Under the pieces are notes generated by a model that worked only from the letters and a program-made list of their open reading frames with translations, ran no database searches and was not told the DNA's origin. From Actinomycetes bacterium (lineage in GTDB: Bacteria > Actinomycetota > Acidimicrobiia > Acidimicrobiales > RAAP-2): DNA of 38,095 nt. The stretch covers positions 1-38,095 of the forward strand of contig JAJYGN010000077.1 in the NCBI GenBank assembly GCA_021790675.1, given 5' to 3'. The number at the start of each line of letters is the position of its first letter. Positions within the stretch are counted from its first letter, which is position 1. Made by a program: the position numbers and the translations under genes. Of the stretch, positions 16,382 to 24,831 are shown in pieces.

Positions 16382-17344
16382 TTGGGGGCATTCGGCCACT
16401 ACCTCGCGAGTCACTTCACGACGTTGCAGAAAGAGTTCTGGTACCTCCTCGTCGGAGGTGTCGCTAATGGATTCCTCTACGGCATGGTCGCGGTGGGCTA
16501 CACGTTGGTCTACGGCGTCCTGCGACTCATCAACTTCGCCCACTCTGAAATCTTCATGTCGGGCGGATTCGCGGGCTACTTCTTGATGAAGGCTCTCGTG
16601 GGCACGACCGTTCCCAGTGGACTGAGTTCCATCGGGCTCATCGGCCTCGGCATTGTGGCGGGTGGCCTGGTGGGCGCCCTGGTGGCGACGGCGCTCGAGA
16701 GGGTGGCCTATCGGCCGCTGCGCAAGCGAAATGCTCCCAAGCTCGCGTATCTCATCAGCGCCATCGGCGCCTCGTACTTTATGTTCAACCTCGCGGGCAA
16801 GGAGTTCGGCCGGTACTCAGTCTCGGTGCCTCAGCCCTACATCAATCACGCGGTCTTTCACGTCTTCGGCGCGCCGGTGCTGATGTACGACATCATCATC
16901 TTCGTCTCCGGCTTGATCATGCTTTTCGCCCTCGACCGCATCGTGGCGACGACCAAGCTCGGTCGTTCGGTCCGCGCTGTCGCTCAGGACGCAGAGACGG
17001 CGTCGCTGATGGGCGTGAACATCGACCGAACGATTGCTCTGACCTTCGTTATCGGCGGCGCCCTCGGCGGTGCAGCCGGCTTCCTATTCGGCCTGGGTAC
17101 GGGCGTCGTTTACACCATGGGCTTCACGCCCGCCCTGAAGGCATTCACCGCCGCCGTGCTCGGTGGCATTGGCAACCTGCGCGGCGCCATGATCGGCGGT
17201 CTTCTCCTCGGAATCGTTGAGAGCCTCTCGGTTGTCTTTGTCCAAGCTGCCTATATTGACGTGGTCGCCTTCGGCATCCTTGTCGCCGTGCTTCTCTTCC
17301 GCCCGACCGGGATCCTCGGAGAGCGCCTGGGGAGGGCCGCCTGA
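16382..17344 (+). CDS. livH: Branched-chain amino-acid ABC transporter permease LivH
   Basis: 320 residues and about eight to nine membrane segments of the BPD_transp_2 family. The N-terminal GVANGFLYGMVAVGYTLVYGVLRLINFAHSE region and the ATPase-coupling loop RSVRAVAQDAETASLMGVNID are characteristic. I set the start at TTG 16382 because AAGGGG (16371-16376) lies 5 bases upstream. The longer in-frame version would begin inside the intergenic hairpin. It forms the transmembrane channel with LivM, whose ATG overlaps its stop (TGATG). Confidence 0.93.
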   Translation: MGAFGHYLASHFTTLQKEFWYLLVGGVANGFLYGMVAVGYTLVYGVLRLINFAHSEIFMSGGFAGYFLMKALVGTTVPSGLSSIGLIGLGIVAGGLVGALVATALERVAYRPLRKRNAPKLAYLISAIGASYFMFNLAGKEFGRYSVSVPQPYINHAVFHVFGAPVLMYDIIIFVSGLIMLFALDRIVATTKLGRSVRAVAQDAETASLMGVNIDRTIALTFVIGGALGGAAGFLFGLGTGVVYTMGFTPALKAFTAAVLGGIGNLRGAMIGGLLLGIVESLSVVFVQAAYIDVVAFGILVAVLLFRPTGILGERLGRAA

Positions 17345-18687
17345 TGCGCGCCTTCCTTCGCCGACCTATCGTTCGACGCTTTTTTATGATCGGCGCCGCG
17401 ATGGCGGCGCTCGAAGTGATGACCGGCCCACCTGGTTCCACCGAGGCACCCACGGCGGGCTTTGCCGGATCGTTCACCCAGCCCTCACCATTCTTCGGGC
17501 TCTTTTCCACTGTCCGCTGGGTCGTTTTTCTCTTCCTGGCAGTGGTCATTTGGGCAATCGTTACGCTGTGGAGCATCCAGGGTGCCGCAATCAAGCGCTC
17601 CGTCACCACGGTTACGGCGGTGCCTCGCGCGGCCACCCAGCGTAAGAGCGTGCGTCGCGGACTCGGTGTCGTTTTGCTCATCGTGGCATTGATCCTGCCG
17701 CACGTGATTACTGATCCCTTCTGGCAGGCGGCCATGGTCGAACAGATTGCGGTCTACGTCCTGCTCGCGATGGGACTTAACGTTGTCGTGGGTTTCGCCG
17801 GATTGCTCGACCTCGGATTCGTCGCTTTCTACGCGATCGGTGCCTACACGACTGCCTGGGTTACGGGCGCGCTGCCAACACCTCCGCTTTTTGGTGTCGA
17901 CCTCAATCCCTTTTTCGCGATTCCTATCGCGATTGCCATCGCGATGCTCTCGGGGGTTCTTCTCGGAGCGCCAACACTGCGTCTACGTGGTGACTACTTG
18001 GCGATCGTGACGCTGGGCTTTGGTGAGATCATTACGATCTTCGCGAATAACCTCTACGGAATTACCGGCGGAAGTCAGGGCACCGGAGTGATTCCGCACC
18101 CGTCGATCGATCTGGGTCCCCTGCATTACGTCTGGGGACTCACTCCGGTGCCGTACTACTACCTCACGATCGTCTTTGTTGTCATCTTCCTGATCGCGTT
18201 CTCGCTCCTCGAGCACTCACGAGTAGGTCGAGCGTGGACGGCCATTCGCGAAGATGAGGTTGCGGCCGAGTCGGTGGGGATCAATCCTCTGAAGTACAAG
18301 GTCATGGCGTTCGCGATCGGCGCCTCCACGGCAGGCTTCGCGGGCGTGGTGACAGCGAGCCAGTCGAACAACATCTTCCCCTCGAGTTTTACCTTGTTCT
18401 TCTCGATCAACATCCTGGTGCTCGTCATTTTCGGAGGCATGGGCTCGATTGCCGGAGTGGTGCTGGGTGCCGTGCTGATTCAAACGGTGTCCATGTACCT
18501 GCTGCACTCGCCACCGGCCGGGTACCAGTCGGCCGACCTCTACATCTATCTGGGAGCGCTGCTCATCCTCATGATGATCTTTCGACCGGTGGGTGTCTTG
18601 CCCTCGCGTCGGCGCAAGCGTGAGATCGGTCTCGCCGAGTCAGGCGAGGGTCACATGGACGAAGTGCTAACCGGAGACACGCCATGA
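17344..18687 (+). CDS. livM: Branched-chain amino-acid ABC transporter permease LivM
   Basis: 447 residues. The C-terminal 330 residues match LivM permeases, with GLNVVVGFAGLLDLGFVAFYAIGAYTTA and the coupling loop RAWTAIREDEVAAESVGIN. The first ~105 residues are an extension with two hydrophobic segments (about 10-28 and 55-75) and a basic linker (about 85-107). Some actinobacterial LivM proteins have such an extension, and its role is unknown. ATG at 17344 overlaps livH by 1 base, and livG overlaps its end by 4 bases (ATGA). Confidence 0.93.
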   Translation: MRAFLRRPIVRRFFMIGAAMAALEVMTGPPGSTEAPTAGFAGSFTQPSPFFGLFSTVRWVVFLFLAVVIWAIVTLWSIQGAAIKRSVTTVTAVPRAATQRKSVRRGLGVVLLIVALILPHVITDPFWQAAMVEQIAVYVLLAMGLNVVVGFAGLLDLGFVAFYAIGAYTTAWVTGALPTPPLFGVDLNPFFAIPIAIAIAMLSGVLLGAPTLRLRGDYLAIVTLGFGEIITIFANNLYGITGGSQGTGVIPHPSIDLGPLHYVWGLTPVPYYYLTIVFVVIFLIAFSLLEHSRVGRAWTAIREDEVAAESVGINPLKYKVMAFAIGASTAGFAGVVTASQSNNIFPSSFTLFFSINILVLVIFGGMGSIAGVVLGAVLIQTVSMYLLHSPPAGYQSADLYIYLGALLILMMIFRPVGVLPSRRRKREIGLAESGEGHMDEVLTGDTP

Positions 18688-19484
18688 GCGAGAACATCTT
18701 CGAAGTACGCAACGTCACGCTTCGATTTGGTGGCGTGGTGTCACTCAACGACGTCAGCCTCGAGATGCGGCGCGGGGAGATCCTCGCGGTGATCGGACCT
18801 AACGGCGCGGGCAAGACGTCGCTGTTCAACTCACTGACCGGCGTCTACCAGCCCCAGGAGGGTTCGATTACCTTTACGGGCCGCGACGGTAAGGCGCTCT
18901 CGATCATCGGCCAGAAGGCGCACCGAGTCGCCAACGCGGGCGTGGCGCGAACGTTCCAGGCCTCGCGGATGTTTTCCGCGCTGACCGCGTTCGAGAACGT
19001 GAAGATCGGGGCTGAATCACATCGCGGCATCGGCGTGCTGGGCGCGATGGTGCGCGGTCCTCGCACCCGTCGCGGCGAAAAGGATTCCGACGCCCTCACG
19101 ATCGAGCTGCTCGACTTCGTGGGACTACGCGCCAAGGCCAACGTCATCTCGGCGTCGCTGTCCTATGGCGATCGCCGGCGCCTTGAGATCGCGCGCGGAC
19201 TGGCGACTAACCCCCAGGTTCTGTTGCTTGACGAGCCCGCGGCCGGCACCAACCCGGCGGAGAAGATTGAGCTGACTGAACTCATCCGCAAAGTCCGCGA
19301 CGTGCGCGGTGTGTCGATTCTCTTGATCGAGCACGACATGAAGCTGGTGATGGCCCTGGCCGAGCGGCTCTACGTCTTGAACTTCGGCAGTGTCATTGCC
19401 CAGGGCACACCCGACGAAATTCGCGCGAACGACGCGGTGATCGAGGCCTACCTCGGCTCCGCGGCCACGGCGGAGGAGAAGTGA
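18684..19484 (+). CDS. livG: Branched-chain amino-acid ABC transporter ATPase LivG
   Basis: 266 residues. Walker A is GPNGAGKTS (38-46). The ABC signature reads LSYGDRRR, the variant common in LivG. Walker B is VLLLDEPAAGTNP, and the H-loop histidine is in LIEHDM. The C-terminal tail, with VIAQGTPDEIRANDAVIEAYLG, is diagnostic for the LivG subfamily. It powers transport as a heterodimer with LivF. Overlap with livM and livF shows tight translational coupling. Confidence 0.95.
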   Translation: MSENIFEVRNVTLRFGGVVSLNDVSLEMRRGEILAVIGPNGAGKTSLFNSLTGVYQPQEGSITFTGRDGKALSIIGQKAHRVANAGVARTFQASRMFSALTAFENVKIGAESHRGIGVLGAMVRGPRTRRGEKDSDALTIELLDFVGLRAKANVISASLSYGDRRRLEIARGLATNPQVLLLDEPAAGTNPAEKIELTELIRKVRDVRGVSILLIEHDMKLVMALAERLYVLNFGSVIAQGTPDEIRANDAVIEAYLGSAATAEEK

Positions 19485-20188
19485 TGCTCAATGTATCCAA
19501 CGCCGTCGTGCGCTACGGTGCGATCACCGCGCTGCACGGTGTCAGTTTCAACGTCGAGGCCGGCGAGATCGTGACACTGCTTGGAGCGAACGGCGCGGGC
19601 AAGACGACGACATTGCGCATGCTCTCGGGTCTGCACGCCCCGTCCGAGGGATCGATCACTTTCGAGGGGCGTAACATCACCGCGACCAAGGCTCATCAGT
19701 TCACCTCGCTGGGTATCAGTCACGTGCCTGAGGGGCGGCGGATCTTCCCCCAGATGACGGTGGAGGAAAACCTCGAGATGGGTGCGTTCGGGCGACGTGG
19801 CTCATTCTCTGAGGACATGGAAAAGATGTATGCGACGTTCCCGATCTTGAAGGATCGCCGCAAGCAGATGGGCGGCAACCTCTCGGGCGGCGAGCAGCAG
19901 ATGCTCGCAATCGCCCGGGCCCTGATGGGCCAGCCCCGTCTTCTCCTGCTCGACGAGCCCTCGATGGGTCTGGCCCCCATGATCGTCGAGACGATCTTTC
20001 GCATCATCGGCGAGATTCGCGACTCGGGCACGACCGTCTTCCTGGTCGAGCAGAACGCCGCCCAGGCGCTGCGCCTGGCCGACCGGGGATACGTCATGGA
20101 GAATGGGCGCATCGTCTTTAGTGACAGTGCAGCGAAGCTGCTGACCGACGAGCGCGTGCGCGCGGTCTACCTCGGCGAGGCCGTCTAG
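19484..20188 (+). CDS. livF: Branched-chain amino-acid ABC transporter ATPase LivF
   Basis: 234 residues. Walker A is GANGAGKTT (about 35), the signature is LSGGEQQMLAIARAL (about 137), and Walker B is LLLLDEPSMGLAP. The Q-loop region contains HVPEGRRIFPQMTVEENLEMGAF, typical of LivF. Two adjacent starts are possible: GTG at 19481 (4-base overlap) or ATG at 19484 (1-base overlap with the livG stop). I use the ATG. It is the last transporter gene. A small cysteine-rich gene follows 8 bases later, probably in the same transcript. Confidence 0.95.
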   Translation: MLNVSNAVVRYGAITALHGVSFNVEAGEIVTLLGANGAGKTTTLRMLSGLHAPSEGSITFEGRNITATKAHQFTSLGISHVPEGRRIFPQMTVEENLEMGAFGRRGSFSEDMEKMYATFPILKDRRKQMGGNLSGGEQQMLAIARALMGQPRLLLLDEPSMGLAPMIVETIFRIIGEIRDSGTTVFLVEQNAAQALRLADRGYVMENGRIVFSDSAAKLLTDERVRAVYLGEAV

Positions 20189-20196
20189 GACTCGGC

Positions 20197-20376
20197 GTGG
20201 CTACGCTGACGTGTCCGCACTGCGCCACCACGCACGAGGCTGAGCCGCCGTCTGATGCGTGCCAGTGGGCCTACGTCTGTCCCGGATGCGGTGAGAGGAT
20301 CACGCCGCTCGCGGGGGACTGCTGCGTCTTCTGCTCGTACTCGGACGTGCGCTGTGCCTACTCACGTAAGTCATAG
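20197..20376 (+). CDS. Small GDCCVxC-domain cysteine-rich protein
   Basis: A 59-residue protein with nine cysteines. The first pair is C6-P-H-C9, then C22 in DACQW, C28-P-G-C31, and the block GDCCVFCSYSDVRC (C42, C43, C46, C53). The TLTCPHC...DACQW...CxGC...GDCCVFCSY order matches the family known as GDCCVxC-domain (seleno)proteins, small bacterial proteins of unknown function. All codons at these positions are cysteine here, with no in-frame UGA. The two CxxC pairs suggest zinc binding or thiol chemistry. GTG at 20197 has AGGA at 20187-20190. It lies 8 bases behind livF and ends about 20 bases before the MarR-type operator, so it is probably the last gene of the liv transcript. Confidence 0.88.
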   Translation: MATLTCPHCATTHEAEPPSDACQWAYVCPGCGERITPLAGDCCVFCSYSDVRCAYSRKS

Positions 20377-20395
20377 TCGGGACCGGTTGCCGTTA

Positions 20396-20419
20396 TAGTT
20401 GCTTGTACACAAGCAACTA
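20396..20419. promoter_or_regulatory. MarR-type operator upstream of the exporter gene
   Basis: A perfect inverted repeat: 11-base arms TAGTTGCTTGT (20396-20406) and ACAAGCAACTA (20409-20419) around AC. It overlaps a likely -10 hexamer TATAGT (20394-20399) and ends 13 bases before the exporter ATG. The length and symmetry fit a MarR dimer site, and a MarR gene lies at the end of this operon. Autoregulated repression of exporter plus regulator is the likely logic. No good -35 is visible. Confidence 0.85.
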
Positions 20420-20432
20420 ATTAGGAGACGAC

Positions 20433-22202
20433 ATGGCCCTGGGGTCTCTGCGTGAGTCGCACGCCGATCGCTACAAGTGGATCGCACTGACCAACACGAC
20501 GCTCGGCATCTTCATGGCGACCATCAACTCCTCGATCATCTTGATCTCGCTGCCGGCGATCTTCAAGGGCATCGGCATCAACCCGCTTTCGCCGGGCAAC
20601 GTGGGCTATTTGCTGTGGCTCTTGCAGGGCTACCTGCTGGTGACCGCGGTGCTGGTGATCAGCCTCGGACGCCTCGGCGACATCATGGGCCGGGTGCGCA
20701 TCTTCAACGTCGGATTCGCCGTGTTTTCGGTCGCCTCCATCGCACTGGCGCTCGATCCGTTCCGCGGCGGTGCGGGCGCTCTCTGGCTGGTGCTGATTCG
20801 CCTGGTCCAGGGCGTCGGCGGCGCGATGCTGTTCGCCAACTCGAGCGCGATTCTCGTTGACGCGTTCCCCCCGGAGCAGCGCGGCCTCGCAATGGGGATC
20901 AACCAGGTAGCGGCCATCGGCGGATCCTTCATCGGACTCATCCTCGGCGGCCTGCTCTCGATCGGTGACTGGCGCCTGGTGTTTTGGGTCTCGGTGCCTT
21001 TCGGACTGCTCGGCACCTTCTGGAGTTATCACAGCCTGCGCGACAACGGCGTTCGCGCCGCGGCGCGCATCGACTGGTGGGGCAACGCGACCTTCGCGGT
21101 CGGCCTCACTTCGCTCTTGGGTGCCATTGTCTACGGGATACAGCCCTACGGCACCTCGGCCATGGGCTGGGGATCGCCGCGGGTGCTGACCCTTTTCGCC
21201 GTTGGTGCGGTGCTGCTCATCACTTTCCTCGTCATCGAGACGCGCGTGGCGTCGCCGATGTTCAACCTGAATCTCTTTACCGTGCGGGCCTTCGCGACGG
21301 GGTCGATCGCGGGGCTACTCACGGCGATCGCCCGCGGTGGTCTGCAGTTCATGCTGATCATCTGGCTCCAGGGTCTCTGGCTGCCCCTGCACGGCTACGC
21401 CTACAGCGCGACCCCGTTGTGGGCCGGCATCTACCTGTTGCCCCTCACCCTGGGCTTCCTCGTCGCGGGCCCCGTCTCGGGGTACCTGTCGGACCGCCAC
21501 GGCGCGCGGATTCTCTCCACCCTCGGATTGGTGATCTTCGGCGCGTCCTTCGCCGGCCTGCTGCTGGTGCCGACGAACTTCTCCTACTGGGTGTTCGCCG
21601 TGCTGGTGGCGGCCAACGGCCTGGGCGGCGGCATGTTCTCGGCGCCCAATACCACCGCGATTATGAACGCCGTGCCCGCCGACCAGCGCGGCAGTGCGGC
21701 TGGCATCCAGGCCGCCTTCATGAACTCGGGCATGGTGCTCTCCATTGGAGTCTTCTTCTCGCTGATGATCGTGGGCCTCACCAGCACGCTGCCGGCCTCG
21801 ATGTACCGCGGACTCACGAGCCACGGGGTGGCGCCGGGTCTCGCCCACGCGATCGCCAACATGCCCGCCGTGGGCAGCCTCTTTTCCTCCTTCCTCGGCT
21901 TCAACCCGCTCGGTCAGCTACTCGGCAGCCAGTCGGCCGCGCACGTTACGGGCGCACAGTGGCACGTCCTGACCGGCAAGAGCTTCTTTCCGAGCCTGAT
22001 CGAGTCACCTTTCCACCACGGGCTGCTCATTGTCTTCGGCCTGGCGATCGCCATGTCGGTGATCGGGGCGATCTTCTCCGCGTTGCGCGGAAGCCGTTTC
22101 GTCTACTCCGAGCACGAGATTGCTGAGCGGCTTGATGAGATCAACCTGGGTGCTGGCGCGGTGCCCGGCGAGATCGCCATCGAGACCGACGTGGTGCGCT
22201 GA
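20433..22202 (+). CDS. MFS drug exporter, DHA2 (EmrB/QacA) family
   Basis: 589 residues with about 14 predicted membrane segments, as in DHA2 exporters. Motif A occurs as [16 protein letters not shown] (about 72-87). The segment [28 protein letters not shown] carries motif C-like glycine and alanine spacing. A second cytoplasmic loop has [13 protein letters not shown] non-membrane loop (about 475-510) lies before the last segment. These proteins use the proton gradient to expel lipophilic drugs or metabolites. ATG at 20433 has TAGGAG 6 bases upstream. It overlaps the MarR gene by 1 base, and both are probably controlled by the upstream operator. The substrate is unknown. Confidence 0.92.
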   Translation: MALGSLRESHADRYKWIALTNTTLGIFMATINSSIILISLPAIFKGIGINPLSPGNVGYLLWLLQGYLLVTAVLVISLGRLGDIMGRVRIFNVGFAVFSVASIALALDPFRGGAGALWLVLIRLVQGVGGAMLFANSSAILVDAFPPEQRGLAMGINQVAAIGGSFIGLILGGLLSIGDWRLVFWVSVPFGLLGTFWSYHSLRDNGVRAAARIDWWGNATFAVGLTSLLGAIVYGIQPYGTSAMGWGSPRVLTLFAVGAVLLITFLVIETRVASPMFNLNLFTVRAFATGSIAGLLTAIARGGLQFMLIIWLQGLWLPLHGYAYSATPLWAGIYLLPLTLGFLVAGPVSGYLSDRHGARILSTLGLVIFGASFAGLLLVPTNFSYWVFAVLVAANGLGGGMFSAPNTTAIMNAVPADQRGSAAGIQAAFMNSGMVLSIGVFFSLMIVGLTSTLPASMYRGLTSHGVAPGLAHAIANMPAVGSLFSSFLGFNPLGQLLGSQSAAHVTGAQWHVLTGKSFFPSLIESPFHHGLLIVFGLAIAMSVIGAIFSALRGSRFVYSEHEIAERLDEINLGAGAVPGEIAIETDVVR

Positions 22203-22639
22203 TGAGTGAGGAGTGGGAGGTTGCCCTGGCCACGCGGCTCCAGGTCGCGGTCTCGCGATTGATGCGCGCCATCCGCCAGCACGGCGCGGCCGGCCTGACG
22301 CCGTCGCAGATCTCGGCTCTGGCCTCGATCAAAGTCCACGGGCCGCTGCGCCTGAGCCAGCTTGCCACGCTCGAATCGGTCGGCGCGCCGGCGGCGACCC
22401 GAGTGGTCGCCTCGCTCGAGGACCTCGGCCTCGTCCAGCGCCACGACGACGTCGCGGACCGGCGGGCCAGTCTGGTCGGCCTCACCGCCCGGGGCCAGGA
22501 GACGCTCGTCGAGCTGCGCGTCGAGCGCACCGCGGGCCTCAGTGCCAAACTCGCCCAGCTGACGGCACGCGAGCGCACGTTGATCGAAGCGGCCCTGCCG
22601 GTCCTTGAGCGCCTGGCCCACGACGAGCCAGAGGAATAG
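22202..22639 (+). CDS. MarR-family transcriptional regulator
   Basis: 145 residues with the MarR winged-helix layout: LTPSQISALASIKVHGPLRLSQLATLESVGAPAATRVVASLEDLGLVQR forms the helix-turn-helix, followed by the wing HDDVADRRASLVGLTARGQE. The DRR motif and the C-terminal dimerisation helices (about 95-140) are typical. ATG at 22202 overlaps the exporter stop. It most likely represses the exporter operon by binding the palindrome at 20396-20419 and releases it on binding an exported compound. Confidence 0.93.
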   Translation: MSEEWEVALATRLQVAVSRLMRAIRQHGAAGLTPSQISALASIKVHGPLRLSQLATLESVGAPAATRVVASLEDLGLVQRHDDVADRRASLVGLTARGQETLVELRVERTAGLSAKLAQLTARERTLIEAALPVLERLAHDEPEE

Positions 22640-22694
22640 CTCTCTTCGTTCTCTCTTCGACGGCGACAGTTGTGGCGCCGTTCAAAGGAGAGAG

Positions 22695-23417
22695 ATGATG
22701 GACCAATTAGTCGACGAACTCGGTGCGTGCTGGCGCGATCTCGCGGACGTGTTCGCGGCGGGAATCGATCGCGTGCTGCTCTACGGACCCCCAGGCACCG
22801 GCAAGACGTACGCGGCGCTGCACGAGGGCGTCGTCGACGTCGCCGAGCGCCTCGTGTGCACCGAGGACCTGGCGAGTGGCGACGTTACCGGGACCTGGAT
22901 GCCCGCCGGTGCCAGCTGGCACTTCTACGAGGGACCGGCGATGCGCGCGTGGCGCGCCCGTGGCGGGCGCGGGGGACGGCTGGTCGTCGACGAGATCGAC
23001 CGGGCCTCGGGCGACGCACTCTCTACGCTGCTCGCGGTGACCGATTCGCCCGAGTCGGCGCGCTGGCGCCACCCCGAGACGGGGGAGTGGTGGCGGCCCG
23101 GGCCGGACTTTTCGGTCGTAATGACGACCAACGCCGAGGATCTCGATGAGTTGGCCCCGGCGTTGCGCGACCGGTTCGCGGTGGCCTTGCGCATCGACCG
23201 GCCCCATCCGGACGCGCTGGGGTCGCTCAGTGCGGACCTGCGCGGGCCGGCGCTCGCGGGGTCTCTCGCCGATTCCACGCGTCGGGTGTCGCTGCGCAGC
23301 TTCTACGCGTTCGACCAGCTGCGGCGTCACCACGGCGACCGACGCGCCGCCGACCTGGTCTTCGGCGACGCGCGCGCCGTCGGTATCCTCGACGCGCTGG
23401 CGGTGGGCGGTCTGTGA
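22695..23417 (+). CDS. MoxR-like AAA+ ATPase, partner of a VWA protein
   Basis: 240 residues, short for MoxR (usually 300-350). Walker A is GPPGTGKT (31-38), Walker B is LVVDEID (96-102), sensor 1 is the TTN of MTTNAED (144-146), and the arginine finger lies in LRDRF (157-161). Most of the lid domain is reduced to about 60 residues. Residues 60-90 (TGTWMPAGASWHFYEGPAMRA) resemble the MoxR/AAA_5 pore segment. Such ATPases act as chaperones that load or remodel VWA-domain targets. AAAGGAG precedes two in-frame ATGs (22695 and 22698); the second has better spacing. The VWA gene overlaps its stop by 4 bases, the expected MoxR-VWA pairing. Confidence 0.87.
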   Translation: MMDQLVDELGACWRDLADVFAAGIDRVLLYGPPGTGKTYAALHEGVVDVAERLVCTEDLASGDVTGTWMPAGASWHFYEGPAMRAWRARGGRGGRLVVDEIDRASGDALSTLLAVTDSPESARWRHPETGEWWRPGPDFSVVMTTNAEDLDELAPALRDRFAVALRIDRPHPDALGSLSADLRGPALAGSLADSTRRVSLRSFYAFDQLRRHHGDRRAADLVFGDARAVGILDALAVGGL

Positions 23418-24748
23418 GCATCTATCCCGAGTTGGTCACGGGCCGCGCCGACGTCGTCGACGTCGGCGCGTGGCGGGTGCGCGCGGGCACGACGCAGCGC
23501 GGCGGGGCGAGTTGCAACCTCGCCACGCGCGAGATTGAGGTGCCTCTCGAGGCGAGCGAGGTCGCGCGTGTCGTGCGCGCCCACGAACTGATGCACGCCC
23601 GGGTCTCGCCCTGTGTGCTCGATTGTGTCGGGCTGGGTGACGTCGACCCTCAGGCGCTCGAGTGCGCCGAGGAGTTCCGGGTGAATACTTTGGTCGGGCG
23701 GGTGGGATTCGACTTGGGTCTCCTGTGCGACGGCAGCGAGAAGTTCGGCGCGTCTCGACTCGCCACCGACGGCGACTGGCCGCAGGCGGTTTGCTTTCTT
23801 CTGGCGGTGCTCGGCACCGGGGGAGAGCGCGACTACCTCGCGGGGATCCGTCGAGTGCGTCCGGAATGGATGGCGGGACTGCGGGCAGTGAGAAAACGAG
23901 CCGTCGGTGTCGTGGCCGATCTCTCCAACGCGGCGCTCGGGGCTACCGCCCCCGAGGAGTCGGGTGCGCCGGCCGGCTATGCGCGCGTGACCGTGCCCCT
24001 CGCCCGAATGCTCAGCCAAGCGATGTCGGCGCGGCCGCCGGTGGGCGCTGAGGCCCTGCGCGCGTTTCGCCGATCGTTGGAGCCAGGTGGGCGGCGCGCG
24101 CCGACCGGGCGCTTCGCCGAGTTGGTGGTCGCTTCGAGCGACCTTGTCGTGGGCGCGCGTGCCGGCGGGCCGCGCGCGCGACGACTCGTGACCACCGGCA
24201 CGGTACTCGCGTGTCCGCAGCGACTGCTCACCGATTCGCATCGTCGGGCTTTCGTGCGCCGCGCGCGGCCTCTTGGCGGTGTGGTGGTCGTCGACCAGTC
24301 GGGCTCCATGGACATCGATCTGGACGCGCTGGCCACTCTGGTGCGACGCTCGCCGCGGTGTGTCGTGCTCGGCTACAGCCACCGTCCCGGGGACCTCGGG
24401 GCGACACCGAACGCGTGGATCCTCGCGACCGCCGGTGCGGTGGCGACGGAGGTCCCCGCGGGCAACGTGGGTAACGGTGTCGATGGCCCGGTGCTCGAGT
24501 GGGCTCTCTCATTCGCGCGCCGAAGTGAGCCGGTCGTCTGGGTGAGCGACGGGCAGGTCACCGACTCGCACGATCACCCCAGCGGTGATCTTGCGGCCGA
24601 CTGCGCCGAGCTGGTGGCCACGAGGGGGATCCGCCTGGTGCGCGACCTCGAGGACGCGCCGCGAGCCCTGGCGGCCACGCGGTGGCGCAACGACTATCCC
24701 CGTTTTGGCCGTGTCGGAAAGGCCCACCTGATCAGGACGGGAAAATAA
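23414..24748 (+). CDS. VWA-domain protein with an N-terminal HExxH metallopeptidase-like domain
   Basis: 444 residues. The N-terminal part contains H57-E58-L-M-H61, a zincin HExxH motif, with glutamates E86/E87 25 residues later that could be the third ligand. This resembles the putative metallopeptidase domain found in front of some VWA-like proteins (DUF2201 type). The C-terminal VWA domain has the metal-ion site D294-Q-S296-G-S298 and the later SDGQVTD (378-384) loop. There is no signal peptide or membrane segment, so it is cytosolic. GTG at 23414 overlaps the ATPase gene. The pair should form a MoxR-VWA complex, but the target, and whether the zinc site cuts peptides, are unknown. It ends 83 bases before the SOS-controlled LysM gene and does not share its promoter. 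Confidence 0.82.
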   Translation: MSIYPELVTGRADVVDVGAWRVRAGTTQRGGASCNLATREIEVPLEASEVARVVRAHELMHARVSPCVLDCVGLGDVDPQALECAEEFRVNTLVGRVGFDLGLLCDGSEKFGASRLATDGDWPQAVCFLLAVLGTGGERDYLAGIRRVRPEWMAGLRAVRKRAVGVVADLSNAALGATAPEESGAPAGYARVTVPLARMLSQAMSARPPVGAEALRAFRRSLEPGGRRAPTGRFAELVVASSDLVVGARAGGPRARRLVTTGTVLACPQRLLTDSHRRAFVRRARPLGGVVVVDQSGSMDIDLDALATLVRRSPRCVVLGYSHRPGDLGATPNAWILATAGAVATEVPAGNVGNGVDGPVLEWALSFARRSEPVVWVSDGQVTDSHDHPSGDLAADCAELVATRGIRLVRDLEDAPRALAATRWRNDYPRFGRVGKAHLIRTGK

Positions 24749-24773
24749 CCGACGTCACACCCGGGAATTACCC

Positions 24774-24802
24774 TTGCGACGAACAGGTGTTCGCCATAAG
24801 AT
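24774..24802 (+). promoter_or_regulatory. Promoter of the SOS cluster (LysM gene)
   Basis: TTGCGA (24774-24779) and TAAGAT (24797-24802) are separated by exactly 17 bases. LexA box 1 fills the spacer and box 2 covers the expected start site near 24808-24810. The ribosome site AAAGGAG (24821-24827) and ATG (24832) follow directly. Repressor at either box would block polymerase. Confidence 0.75.
24780..24793. promoter_or_regulatory. LexA operator 1 of the SOS cluster
   Basis: CGAAC, AGGT, GTTCG: a full-match CGAAC-N4-GTTCG SOS box within the promoter spacer. It differs from the lexA box only in the third base of the four-base centre. Confidence 0.93.
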
Positions 24803-24805
24803 AGG

Positions 24806-24819
24806 CGAACAGACGTTCG
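24806..24819. promoter_or_regulatory. LexA operator 2 of the SOS cluster
   Basis: CGAAC, AGAC, GTTCG: a second full-match box, centred 26 bases downstream of box 1 (about 2.5 helical turns) and over the transcription start. Two intact boxes predict tight repression and strong induction. Confidence 0.93.
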
Positions 24820-24831
24820 TAAAGGAGTTCC

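Noticed and set aside
20371-20394. A -35 element for the exporter promoter
   Set aside because: No hexamer close to TTGACA occurs 16-18 bases ahead of TATAGT; only the -10 and operator can be supported.
24749-24831. A riboswitch or toxin-antitoxin leader between the VWA and LysM genes
   Set aside because: The gap is fully explained by the promoter, two LexA boxes and the ribosome site.
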